Assembly: GCF_018137965.1 (NCBI RefSeq)
Contig: NZ_CP073100.1
Coordinates: forward strand, 4,537,754-4,601,753
Direction of reading: 5' to 3'
Source of the DNA: Luteolibacter ambystomatis
Lineage (GTDB): Bacteria > Verrucomicrobiota > Verrucomicrobiia > Verrucomicrobiales > Akkermansiaceae
Length of the DNA: 64,000 nucleotides
Numbering within the stretch: the stretch's first letter is position 1; every line of letters starts with the position of its first letter. Below the pieces are notes generated by a model. It was not told the DNA's origin, made no database searches, and saw only the letters and a list, made by a program, of their open reading frames with translations. A program made the translations under genes and the position numbers. Below are positions 7,713 to 15,923 of this stretch, one piece after another.

Positions 7713-8588
7713 ATGCCTGAAACGCTGCCGAACCTTCACCATCTGGAGCTGTTCTATCACGTCGCCAGCAGCGGCGGGATCACCGCCGCCACGCGCGCGA
7801 TGCCCTATGGCATCCAGCAGCCCGCGGTGAGTGGCCAGGTGGCGCAGTTGGAGAAGGATCTCGGCGTTCGGTTGTTCCAACGCCGTCCCTTCAAGCTCAC
7901 TCCGGCAGGAAAGGAGCTCCACGACTACCTCGCGCCGTTCTTTTCGGCGCTGCCGGAAGTGTGCTCCCGGATCTCCGGCAAGGCTTCGCGGCGGCTGCGG
8001 CTGGCCGCACCGGTCACGCTGATCCGCGATCACCTGCCCGCCGTGCTTTCTTCCGTCCGCAAGGTGCAGCCGGATCTGGAACTCTTCCTCACCGATGCCG
8101 ACCAAGGCAGCGCCTTCGAGATGCTGGAGCGCGAGGAAGTGGACCTCGCCGTGACCGAACTGGTGGAGCGTCCTCCCTCCGGCGTGCGTCATGAAACCCT
8201 GATCTCGATGCCGCTGGTATTGCTGTTGCCGCCCGGCTTCACCTCACCGAAATCCGGTGTCTCCGGCATCGCCGCCGCCCTGCCGCTCGTGCGACCGCCC
8301 GATTTCGCGGCGGTTTCTCGCTTGTTCTCCAAGGGGCTCGACAAGGCCGGCATCCGTTGGCCTGCCAGCATCGAGGTGAACTCGTTGGAACTGGTACACA
8401 CATACGTTGCGAAGGGCTTTGGCGCGGGCCTCAGCATCGCTGCTCCCGGCATCCGCATCGCCCGTGGCGTGACCAGTCTGGAACTCGGAAACTTTCCGAA
8501 GCTCGCCATCGCCGCCCTCTGGCGCGGCAAGCTCAACCCGCTGGCGGAACTTGTCCTCAGCGGTCTGCGGGAGCGGGCGAAGGGCTGA
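7713..8588 (+). CDS. LysR-family transcriptional regulator
   Basis: 291-residue LysR-type regulator. The N-terminal winged HTH (residues 6-65) has the typical HLELFYHVASSGGITAAT start, QQPAVSGQVAQLEKDLGVRLF recognition helix and LTPAGKEL. A linker helix and a periplasmic-binding-like effector domain follow (about 90-285). The effector ligand cannot be predicted. It is followed on the opposite strand by apbE (tail to tail, overlapping by about 30 bases), so its usual divergent partner is not obvious. The palindrome at 7673-7690 may be its own binding site. Confidence 0.9.
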   Translation: MPETLPNLHHLELFYHVASSGGITAATRAMPYGIQQPAVSGQVAQLEKDLGVRLFQRRPFKLTPAGKELHDYLAPFFSALPEVCSRISGKASRRLRLAAPVTLIRDHLPAVLSSVRKVQPDLELFLTDADQGSAFEMLEREEVDLAVTELVERPPSGVRHETLISMPLVLLLPPGFTSPKSGVSGIAAALPLVRPPDFAAVSRLFSKGLDKAGIRWPASIEVNSLELVHTYVAKGFGAGLSIAAPGIRIARGVTSLELGNFPKLAIAALWRGKLNPLAELVLSGLRERAKG

Positions 8589-9588
8589 GCGGTGGCACGG
8601 TGACAATCACCCGTGCCGCTCCCCACGATTTCGCCAGGGCTTCCGCCCGATCCGGTCCGGCGAGGCACGCCGCATTGTCGAAGGAGTCGCTGATGGTGGT
8701 ATCCCATGCCACGATGGTCACCGCCAGATGACGCGTCATGCCGAGGCCGGTGGAGGGATCGATGATGTGCGAGTAGCGCACGCCGCCGATCTCCACGAAC
8801 TGCTGCAAGTCCCCGGAGGTGGAGACGCCGCAATTCGAAAGCGGGATTTCATCGGACAGCTTGCCCTTCTCCAGCGAGCGGATGCCCACCTTCCAGCCTT
8901 TTTGTCCCGGTGGCGGATCACCCAGCCGCAGATCCCCGCCCGCAGCCACGCAGGTGCGGGGGAAGCCACGGTCGTGCAGGATCGCGAACATCGCATCCGC
9001 GGCATAGCCCTTCGCGATGCCGCCGAGATCGATGCGCATGCCGGGCTTCTCCAAGATCACACCGCGTGTTTCGGGATCGAGTTTCAAGGCCTGCCAATCG
9101 CAGGCGGCGCGGGCTTTTGACAGCGTGTCGGCATCGGGGAGTTGGCTGCGACGGCGGGTTTCACGCCATAGCTTCGTCAAGGGACCGATGGTGGGATCAA
9201 AGCGGCCTTCGGTGATCTCCGCTGCCCTGCGGGCCTTGGTGAGAATATCGAAGAGCAGGGAAGAAACGACCGTCGCTTTTCCCGCCGGCGCTTTCGACAA
9301 CGAGAGCACCTCGCTGTCCGCGATATAGTCGGATGCCACCGCATTGATCTCCTCCGCTTTCGCGAAGGCGGCTTCGGCGGCTTTCTTCGCCGTTGCTTCA
9401 TCCGTGCCATGCGTGGTGATGGCGAAGCGCGTGCCCATCAGGCCACGCTCGAAGGTGAAACGCTGCTCTTCCGCCCGTGCGACCGATAGTGCCCCGAAGA
9501 CCACAATCGAAACCAATCTTTGGAGAGAACCACGAAAAGCACGAAAGCTCACGAAACAAGAGTCGGCGCAACCGGTGGCCATTTTCAT
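8557..9588 (-). CDS. apbE: FAD:protein FMN transferase (ApbE)
   Basis: Periplasmic flavin transferase that attaches FMN covalently to Thr of target proteins such as Nqr/Rnf subunits. Family motifs are in order: GLMGTRF after the export signal, DPTIGPLTKLW, RIDLGGIAKGYAAD, AAGGDLRLGD, and YSHIIDPSTGLG. These include the Asp/Gly residues that bind Mg-FAD. The start is uncertain. ATG 9588 lies inside the right arm of a hairpin repeat (9527-9617) and gives an odd 20-residue leader read from repeat DNA. TTG 9516 or GTG 9504 would begin close to the hydrophobic signal (VSIVVFGALSVARA-EE). It lies downstream of the FGE-like gene on the same strand but is separated from it by the repeat. The stop end overlaps the lysR end. 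Confidence 0.88.
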   Translation of the reverse strand: MKMATGCADSCFVSFRAFRGSLQRLVSIVVFGALSVARAEEQRFTFERGLMGTRFAITTHGTDEATAKKAAEAAFAKAEEINAVASDYIADSEVLSLSKAPAGKATVVSSLLFDILTKARRAAEITEGRFDPTIGPLTKLWRETRRRSQLPDADTLSKARAACDWQALKLDPETRGVILEKPGMRIDLGGIAKGYAADAMFAILHDRGFPRTCVAAGGDLRLGDPPPGQKGWKVGIRSLEKGKLSDEIPLSNCGVSTSGDLQQFVEIGGVRYSHIIDPSTGLGMTRHLAVTIVAWDTTISDSFDNAACLAGPDRAEALAKSWGAARVIVTVPPLSPSPAPADR

Positions 9589-9617
9589 TTCGTGTGATTT
9601 CGTGACCTTCGTGGTTC
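9527..9617. repeat. CACGAAA-type imperfect hairpin repeat
   Basis: Left arm 9527-9556 begins GAACCACGAAAAGCACGAAA. The right arm 9588-9617 is its reverse complement at 26 of 30 positions, with about 31 bases between. Each arm is built of spaced CACGAAA heptamers. Similar CACGAAA/TTTCGTG intergenic hairpins are a known feature of PVC-group genomes. The element lies between the FGE-like gene and apbE and runs into the 5' end of the apbE reading frame. Confidence 0.85.
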
Positions 9618-9631
9618 GAGAAGAACGAGTC

Positions 9632-10741
9632 TCACTCGCTGTCGCCATCCATGTTCCAGTAACGGTGCATCTCCTCCACGCTCGGTGTCTTGAGCGGGCG
9701 GATGACGCGGAAGCCCAGCCACGAAGCATTGGTGAAATACCAGACCGACTTCGGAACCTGCGGGTCGATCATCTTCAGCGCCGGTTCCGTTTTGCCGCGT
9801 GCCGCGGAGCGCAGCTTGTCCGGATCATCGTTCCAACTGCCGCCGCGATACACGGTGGGGTAACGCTTCGTCACCGGCACCCATGGATTGGTCGCGCCGT
9901 CCGCCGCCTTCGTATAGGCGTCCGGCAGATATTGGTCGAGACACAGCTCGGCGACGTTGCCGTGCATGTCGTAAAGTCCCCATGCATTCGGCTTCTTGGC
10001 GCCGACTTTCTGGTACTGGTACTCGGAGTTGGCGACGGACCAGCCGAAGTCATCGAGCTTCGCCGGATCATCGCCGAAGTTGTAGGCGGTGGTGGTGCCC
10101 GCGCGGCAGGCGTATTCCCATTCCGCCTCGGTGGGCAGGCGGTAGAAGTGGCCGGTCTGCGCGCTGAGCCACTCGCAGAACTTGCTCGCGGCGTGCGCCG
10201 TCACGCCCACCGCCGGATACTGTTTCGAATACCCCTCGCCCATCCCGAAGTGCATCGGCAAGTGCGGTGGTGTCGGCTGCGTGACCACATCCACCAGCGA
10301 TTCGCCGTCCTTTTGCTCGGGCGGTTCGGAAGTGGTGAGGTTGTTGTCGCGGTTGAGCGTGCCGTCCTTGTTGCGCGCCTTCTGGTTGTCCATGAAGGGC
10401 TGGTAGAGGTCCCAGGTCACCTCCAGCTTGCCCATCCAGAAGGGCTCGATCTTGAGCTTCTTCTGCGGCCCCTCGTCCTCGCCGCGCTTCGCTTCGCCCG
10501 CCGGAGATCCGATGGTGAACTCACCGCCGGGAACCGCGACAAGATCGAAGGTCGCGTCCGCAGCCTTCGGCACTTTCTCGCTGAACGGCTTCATCGCGTC
10601 CGCGGCGGGAGCGGTTTCCTTCGCCACCAGCTCATGGATTTTCCTAGTGGTCGGCAGGAGTTCGGGATGCGGCAGTTTGGCATCATCGGCGCGTGCGGCG
10701 GCGATCAGGAGCGGCAGGACGGAGAGCAATCGTGAGTGCAT
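9632..10741 (-). CDS. Formylglycine-generating-enzyme-like (SUMF1-domain) secreted protein
   Basis: 369 residues with a signal peptide (MHSRLLSVLPLLIAAARA) followed by an FGE-sulfatase/SUMF1 domain from about residue 65. Landmarks are VPGGEFTIGSP, EVTWDLYQPF, YRLPTEAEWEYACRAGT, WGLYDMHGNVAEL, VYRGGSWNDDP and WLGFRV. The active-site cysteine pair of true FGE, expected between RGGS and AAR, is absent here (the segment reads NDDPDKLRS). It is therefore unlikely to activate the sulfatase at 667-2319. SUMF1 proteins without the cysteines have diverse or unknown roles, such as EgtB/PvdO relatives and lectin-like forms. It is separated from apbE by the hairpin repeat. Confidence 0.85.
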   Translation of the reverse strand: MHSRLLSVLPLLIAAARADDAKLPHPELLPTTRKIHELVAKETAPAADAMKPFSEKVPKAADATFDLVAVPGGEFTIGSPAGEAKRGEDEGPQKKLKIEPFWMGKLEVTWDLYQPFMDNQKARNKDGTLNRDNNLTTSEPPEQKDGESLVDVVTQPTPPHLPMHFGMGEGYSKQYPAVGVTAHAASKFCEWLSAQTGHFYRLPTEAEWEYACRAGTTTAYNFGDDPAKLDDFGWSVANSEYQYQKVGAKKPNAWGLYDMHGNVAELCLDQYLPDAYTKAADGATNPWVPVTKRYPTVYRGGSWNDDPDKLRSAARGKTEPALKMIDPQVPKSVWYFTNASWLGFRVIRPLKTPSVEEMHRYWNMDGDSE

Positions 10742-10751
10742 GGTGGCGGCA

Positions 10752-10790
10752 AAAGGAAGCCTCCGGACATCGGATGGCCGGAGGCTTTGA
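10752..10790 (-). terminator. Rho-independent terminator after the Gfo/Idh/MocA gene
   Basis: Stem AAGCCTCCGG (10757-10766) pairs perfectly with CCGGAGGCTT (10778-10787). On the minus strand it is followed by CCTTTT. It closes the oxidoreductase gene ending at 10812 and insulates the FGE-like gene. Confidence 0.75.
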
Positions 10791-10811
10791 ATGGGATCAG
10801 AACGCGTGGAT

Positions 10812-12110
10812 TCAGGCGAGCTTGTACTTGCCCGGCACCGGCACCGGCGCGATCGGGAAGGTGTCCTTGAATTGAAGGCCGTCCGGAGCGAGGTCCTGAT
10901 CCGCCTTCCACAGGTCCTCCCAGGTCACGCGCAGGCCGGTGTGTGCGGCCTCGCGGCCGAGGATGGCGAGCATGGTGCTGTTCGCCATGTACTCGCCCTT
11001 GTTGATGATCTCGCCCTTGCGCAGCGAGGCGAAGAACTCGTTGTGGCAGACCTGGTACATGTTTTGTTCCGCTCCGGGCTGCGGGCGGTACATCCACTGG
11101 CGCTTCTTGCCATCCGGGCCGAGCACCATCGGATTGTCCGGGCAGATCACCGTACCCTTCTCGCAATACACGCGGTCCACGACTTCCGCATAGAGGCCGG
11201 GGAACTGGCGCTCGCCCATGTGACAGATGACGCCGCCGGGATATTCGAAGGCGATGTTGTAGTGGTCGTAAACGTTACCGTCATCGGTGCGCATGGCACG
11301 GCCGCCGTTGGCGATGGCGGCGATGGGTGCCACGTCGTTCATCGCCCATGCGATCTTGTCCACGGTGTGGATCGCCTGCTCGAGCAGCGGGCCGCCGCTG
11401 AGCCATTCGAAGTTGTTCCACCATGCGATCTGCCATTCGACTTCGCCCATCTTGTCGGGCCTTTTCATTCCAGGCTGGAGCGGTTTTGGCGGCGTACCGA
11501 AGTAGGTGCCGTAGAGGGAACAGACGCGGCCGAGCTCGCCCGAGGTGATCTTGCCGTAGGCCTCGCGCACGCCCGGGGCGAAGCGCCAGCAGAAGCCGTG
11601 CTGGATGGAAATGTTCTTCTGCTTCGCCAGCTTGGCGGACTCGAGCACCGACTTCACGCCGGCCACGTCCACGGCCATCGGCTTCTCGGCGAAGACGTGC
11701 TTGCCCGCTTCGATCGCGGCACGCAGGTGCTGCGGGCGGAATCCCGGAGGCGAGGCGAGCAGCACCACATCCACACCGCTTTCGATGACCTTTTGAAAAG
11801 CATCGAGGCCCGCGAAACGGCGTTCCTCCGGAACCTCAACCTTCGCGCTGAAATTCTTCAGGTTGTTCAGGCTGTTCGTGATCGCGGGTGCGAAGGCATC
11901 GCCCATCGCCCATAACTTCACGTTCGGATCGGCGGACAGCGCCTGGCTGGCGGCGCCGGTTCCGCGGCCCCCGCAGCCGATGAGGCCGATTTTCAATTGT
12001 TTCGATGCGGCGGCTTCCTCACCCTTCAGGATGGAGGGAAATCCTGCGGCGGCGACCGTGGCTCCGGTGACTCCCAGAAACGTGCGGCGATCGAGTGCGG
12101 ATGGTTTCAT
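10812..12110 (-). CDS. Gfo/Idh/MocA-family oxidoreductase with Tat signal
   Basis: 432-residue NAD(P)-dependent sugar-type oxidoreductase. A twin-arginine signal (DRRTFLGVTGA) suggests folded export to the periplasm. The Rossmann motif GLIGCGGRGTG lies about residues 42-52, and the family signature EKPMAVD at about 140 carries the catalytic Lys of the EKP motif. A C-terminal beta domain follows. Probable role is oxidation or epimerisation of a carbohydrate; substrate unknown. It is divergent from the MFS permease gene across a 240-bp region that holds a perfect palindrome, which suggests co-regulation. Confidence 0.9.
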   Translation of the reverse strand: MKPSALDRRTFLGVTGATVAAAGFPSILKGEEAAASKQLKIGLIGCGGRGTGAASQALSADPNVKLWAMGDAFAPAITNSLNNLKNFSAKVEVPEERRFAGLDAFQKVIESGVDVVLLASPPGFRPQHLRAAIEAGKHVFAEKPMAVDVAGVKSVLESAKLAKQKNISIQHGFCWRFAPGVREAYGKITSGELGRVCSLYGTYFGTPPKPLQPGMKRPDKMGEVEWQIAWWNNFEWLSGGPLLEQAIHTVDKIAWAMNDVAPIAAIANGGRAMRTDDGNVYDHYNIAFEYPGGVICHMGERQFPGLYAEVVDRVYCEKGTVICPDNPMVLGPDGKKRQWMYRPQPGAEQNMYQVCHNEFFASLRKGEIINKGEYMANSTMLAILGREAAHTGLRVTWEDLWKADQDLAPDGLQFKDTFPIAPVPVPGKYKLA

Positions 12111-12301
12111 GATGATGCGGTGGGCAAAGGTTGACGCGACCCGTTACGGTAGGAGCGGAGCCGCATATTTCAAGGAATCGTCCCATGTCGGCGGCCGCGC
12201 GGCGTGGTTCGGATTCGCGCATCATCCCAATTCCACCGCTTTCCGGAAGCTGACCAAAATTCCGTGAAAACGTCTTCAACATCGACAGGAGAGCCTTCTC
12301 C

Positions 12302-12316
12302 TTCGCAGTCTGCGAA
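12302..12316. promoter_or_regulatory. Palindrome between divergent oxidoreductase and permease genes
   Basis: TTCGCAG-T-CTGCGAA is a perfect 7-bp inverted repeat with a one-base centre, 35 bp before the permease start. The compact symmetry is typical of a LacI/GntR-type operator; no regulator gene is adjacent. Confidence 0.4.
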
Positions 12317-12350
12317 ATATTACGCAACTCCCGTCGTATCGACCCCGACC

Positions 12351-13646
12351 ATGAGCCAGACCCCGTCTTCCTCCGGCACCACGTTCAAATTGTCCGTGAT
12401 GATGTTCCTGCAATTTTTCATCTGGGGCAGCTTTTTCGTGCCGCTCGGCGGATACCTCGGGAAGATTTTCGCGGGGCAGAACGTGGTGGGTTACATCTAC
12501 TCCACGAACAACTGGGCGGCCCTGATCGCGCCGTTGTTCGTGGGTTTGGTCGCCGACCGTTTCTTCAATGCGGAGCGGGTGAACGGCGTGCTGCATCTGG
12601 CGGGGGCCGCGCTGCTGTGGAAATGCGCCTCGGTCACCAGTTCGCCGGACGCGCTCTTCGTGTGGCTGCTCGCCTATTTCCTCTGCTACATGCCGACGCT
12701 GGCGCTGGTGAACACCATCGCCTTCCACAATATCGCGGATGCCGACGAGGAATTCCCGAAGATCCGCCTATGGGGCACCATCGGCTGGATCGTGGCCGGC
12801 CTGGTGGTGGCTCAGTCGGTGTTCGGTCTGGTGAAGCTGCCGGTCCTGCCGGGCATCGCCGATGCGGGATCGACTTCCTTTCCGATGAAGCTCGGCGCGG
12901 CCGTCAGCCTCATCTACGGTATTTATAGTTTCTTTCTGCCCGCCACGCCGCCGAGCGGCAGGGGCACGCCGGTCAGCGTGGTGAAGATGCTGGGCCTCGA
13001 TTCCTTCCGCCTGTTCAAGGATCCGGCCTTCGCGGTTTTCGCGCTGTGCTCGTTCCTGATCTGCATCCCGCTGGCGTTCTACTATGCATCCACCTATGAC
13101 TTCGTGGCGAAGGCCTCGTTCGGCGCGAGTTCCGCCGGGGTGATGGCGCTGGGCCAGGTCAGCGAGATCGTGTTCATGGCGCTGGTGCCGTTCTTCTTCC
13201 GCAAGCTGGGGGTGAAGTGGATGCTGCTCACCGGCATGCTCGCGTGGACGCTGCGCTACGCCGTCTTCGGCCTCACGCCATCGGTGCCCGCCATGCTTGT
13301 GCTCGGTATCGCCCTTCATGGCATCTGCTACGATTTCTTCTTCGTCACCGGCCAGCTCTACACCGACCGCAAGGCGCCGAAGGACATCCGCGCGAGCGCG
13401 CAAGGCCTCATCGGCCTGCTCACCTACGGCGCGGGCATGCTGGTGGGCAACAAGGTGCTCGACTGGTGGAGCACCCACACCCAGCTCGATGGCACCACCA
13501 AGGAAGGCTGGCTCGCAGGTGCGAAGGCCTTCTGGCTCATGCCCGCGGGCGTGGCGTTCGGCGTGGCCGTTCTCTTCGCTCTCACGTTCTGGGATCGCAC
13601 CGCTCCGGGCAAGCCGCCGGTGAAGGTGCCGTCCGAGCTGCCTTGA
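12351..13646 (+). CDS. MFS permease, nucleoside:H+ symporter (NupG/XapB-like)
   Basis: 431-residue 12-TM transporter of the Nuc_H_symport type. The start FMMFLQFFIWGSFFVPLG-like segment, the G-x-x-x-D-R-F loop (GLVADRFF) between TM2 and TM3, and the KIRLWGTIGWIVAGL segment are characteristic. Homologues import nucleosides by proton symport, but in Verrucomicrobiota the family is expanded and sits beside sugar oxidoreductases, so a sugar-like substrate is possible. ATG 12351 is chosen because the open frame upstream (from 12204) has no hydrophobic or family-like content and crosses the palindrome at 12302-12316. Neighbours on both sides are Gfo/Idh/MocA proteins. Confidence 0.85.
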   Translation: MSQTPSSSGTTFKLSVMMFLQFFIWGSFFVPLGGYLGKIFAGQNVVGYIYSTNNWAALIAPLFVGLVADRFFNAERVNGVLHLAGAALLWKCASVTSSPDALFVWLLAYFLCYMPTLALVNTIAFHNIADADEEFPKIRLWGTIGWIVAGLVVAQSVFGLVKLPVLPGIADAGSTSFPMKLGAAVSLIYGIYSFFLPATPPSGRGTPVSVVKMLGLDSFRLFKDPAFAVFALCSFLICIPLAFYYASTYDFVAKASFGASSAGVMALGQVSEIVFMALVPFFFRKLGVKWMLLTGMLAWTLRYAVFGLTPSVPAMLVLGIALHGICYDFFFVTGQLYTDRKAPKDIRASAQGLIGLLTYGAGMLVGNKVLDWWSTHTQLDGTTKEGWLAGAKAFWLMPAGVAFGVAVLFALTFWDRTAPGKPPVKVPSELP

Positions 13647-13791
13647 GTTCCAAGCGGCGGGCCGGACTTGCGAAAACATCGGCCGAGTGTGTCCGGAATC
13701 TCCCGGATTTGGAATAGGAACAAGGGTGGGCCTCTTCGTGTGAAACACGGCCCTCCCGTCCTTCGTAGCAAACCGGTTCCCTGATTTTGTC

Positions 13792-15054
13792 ATGCAAACC
13801 CGCCGCCATACCCTCAAGACGCTCGCCGCTCTTGCGACCATCCAGATCGTGCCGAGCCGCGTGCTCGGACTCTCCGGCCAGACCCCACCCTCGCAGGAAC
13901 TGACCCGCGCCATCATCGGCTGCGGCGGCATCAGCGCCTCGCACCTCGGCATGCCGGGCAAACTGCTCGCTCTCTGCGATGTGGACCAGCGCCACCTCGA
14001 CCAGCGCATGCAGCAGGCCGGAGGCGAGGCGAAGGGCATCAAGGGTTACCACGATTTCCGCGAGGTGCTTGCCCGCAAGGACATCGACATCATCCACATC
14101 GCCACGCCGCCTCATTGGCACGCGCTGATGGCGATCGAGGCTGCGAAGGCGGGCAAGGACATCTGGTGCGAGAAGCCGATGAGCCGCACCATCGGCGAAG
14201 GCATCGCGATGGTGAAAGCCGTGCAGAAGCACGAGCGCATTTTCCGCCTCAACACCTGGTTCCGCTTCAAGGACAACTTCTATGGCATGGGCGTGCCGGT
14301 GAAGCAGATCAAGAAGGCCGTCATGCACGGATTGCTCGGATGGCCGCTCAAGGTCACCGTCTCCGGCGTGACCGGTTTCGACTGGAAGTTCATCTGGTCC
14401 GGGAAGAAGGACCTGCCCGTGCAACCGGTGCCGCCGGAGTTCGACTACAATTTCTGGCTCGGGCCCGCGCCGCTCAAGCCCTACAACGCCCACCGCACCC
14501 ACGGCACTTTCCGCGGCTACTGGGATTACGATGGTGGCGGTCTCGGTGATATGGGCCAGCACTACCTTGATCCGGTGCAGTACATTCTCGGCAAGGATGA
14601 CACGTCCCCGATCTCCGTCGAGATCGATGCCGATCCGCAGGATGCCGATGCCATCGGATCATGGAGGCGCATCGAGTTTACCTACGCCGATGGCTGCAAG
14701 ATCATCCTCGATGGTCAGAACAAGGACAAGGATGCCGCCTACATCGAGGGCCCGAAGGGCAAAATCTTCAAGGATTTCAAATCCGACATCCCGGATCTGG
14801 AGAAAAAGCTCGCCGAGCTGCCCGATCCCGAGCCGCAGCTCACCGACTTCCACGAAGCCGTGCGCACCCGGAAAAAATTCGCCCTCAATGAAATGAACGG
14901 CTTCCGCTCCTGCACGATGGTGAACATGGGCGTCACCGCCCACCGCCTGAACAAGAGCCTAAAGTTTGATCCGAAGACCTTGCGGTTCGACGATCCCGCG
15001 GCGAACGCGTTGATCAATCAACCGATGCGCGCGCCGTGGAAGATCGAGGTGTGA
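13792..15054 (+). CDS. Gfo/Idh/MocA-family oxidoreductase (exported type)
   Basis: 420-residue oxidoreductase with a Tat-like leader (TRRHTLKTLAALATIQIVPSRVLG). A degenerate nucleotide-binding motif follows directly (AIIGCGGIS), then HIATPPHWH, the CEKPMSRTIGEG signature at about 125-135, and the FDYNFWLGPAP and GGGLGDMGQHYLDP segments found in the large secreted Verrucomicrobia/Planctomycetes subgroup. Role: dehydrogenation or hydrolysis-coupled redox of sugars; substrate unknown. It follows the permease gene on the same strand after 145 bp. Confidence 0.9.
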   Translation: MQTRRHTLKTLAALATIQIVPSRVLGLSGQTPPSQELTRAIIGCGGISASHLGMPGKLLALCDVDQRHLDQRMQQAGGEAKGIKGYHDFREVLARKDIDIIHIATPPHWHALMAIEAAKAGKDIWCEKPMSRTIGEGIAMVKAVQKHERIFRLNTWFRFKDNFYGMGVPVKQIKKAVMHGLLGWPLKVTVSGVTGFDWKFIWSGKKDLPVQPVPPEFDYNFWLGPAPLKPYNAHRTHGTFRGYWDYDGGGLGDMGQHYLDPVQYILGKDDTSPISVEIDADPQDADAIGSWRRIEFTYADGCKIILDGQNKDKDAAYIEGPKGKIFKDFKSDIPDLEKKLAELPDPEPQLTDFHEAVRTRKKFALNEMNGFRSCTMVNMGVTAHRLNKSLKFDPKTLRFDDPAANALINQPMRAPWKIEV

Positions 15055-15084
15055 AGTAGCACAAACGCAAACAGGAATGTTCCG

Positions 15085-15918
15085 CTAATTCTTCAGAGCC
15101 TCCTCGCGCTGGGCTACCAGGACCGTCCGGAATCTCACCACCTCCGGTCCTGCACGCCGGTCCGCCGGAAGCGCGTCGAGCATGGCAACGGCGGCATCGT
15201 ACGCCGCCGCCGCTTCCTTCGGTCGCTTCGCTTGCAACAGAATCTCCGCACGCGCCACCGCCCACTCCGGACGCGGCCGGAAGCGTGCGGCCAGCACGTC
15301 GTAGTGGGACAGCGCCGCGTTGTAGCGTCCCAGAGACGTTTCCAGATTCGCGGCCATGATGTGCAGTCCGGTCATGCAGCCGAGTTTCGCGATGCCTTCA
15401 TCCAACATCCGCACCGCTTCCTCCTTGTCGCCGGGCTTGCCCCGTGACTCGAGCAGGCTTGCGCAACCGGTGAAATCATCCGCGTGAAAGCGCTCCGCAA
15501 ACGCGAGGTGCTTGCGGAGCGAATCGATCGCGCCATCCCGTTCGCCCGCCTTCTGTTGAAGTGACGCGAGGAATTCCCAGCCGTTTGGAAAACGCGGATG
15601 CGCCTTCACGATGGCATCCGCCATCATCCGGGCCCCGCGTTCATTGCCGGTTGCCAGCAGGAGCTGGGCACGGCCCAACGCCACCCCGGGGGACGTCGGG
15701 TCGAGCTTTTCCGCCACATCCAGCACCCGCGATGCTTCATTGAACTCCTCGATGCCGCGCAGTACGGCTGCCTTCGCGACGTGCAACGAAGCATCGAGCG
15801 GATTCTCCACAAGCTGCTTGTCCAGCTCCTGGATGTTCTCGCTCGCGTCCGGATGGGCCTGGAGGCGTGCTCCGGAAAGCATCAGCATGGCGAGGATGGA
15901 AACGGCGCGGGCCTTCAT
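15085..15918 (-). CDS. Secreted tetratricopeptide-repeat protein
   Basis: 277 residues: a signal peptide (MKARAVSILAMLMLSGARLQA-HP), then about six TPR-like helical hairpins. Examples are the units ending in LDPTSPGVALGRAQLL, ANLETSLGRYNAALSHYDVL and AEILLQAKRPKEAAAAYDAAV. It probably acts as a periplasmic scaffold. It lies immediately downstream (5 bp) of the giant phosphoesterase gene on the same strand, so the two are likely co-transcribed; an accessory role to that protein is inference. Confidence 0.8.
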   Translation of the reverse strand: MKARAVSILAMLMLSGARLQAHPDASENIQELDKQLVENPLDASLHVAKAAVLRGIEEFNEASRVLDVAEKLDPTSPGVALGRAQLLLATGNERGARMMADAIVKAHPRFPNGWEFLASLQQKAGERDGAIDSLRKHLAFAERFHADDFTGCASLLESRGKPGDKEEAVRMLDEGIAKLGCMTGLHIMAANLETSLGRYNAALSHYDVLAARFRPRPEWAVARAEILLQAKRPKEAAAAYDAAVAMLDALPADRRAGPEVVRFRTVLVAQREEALKN

Positions 15919-15923
15919 GGCGA

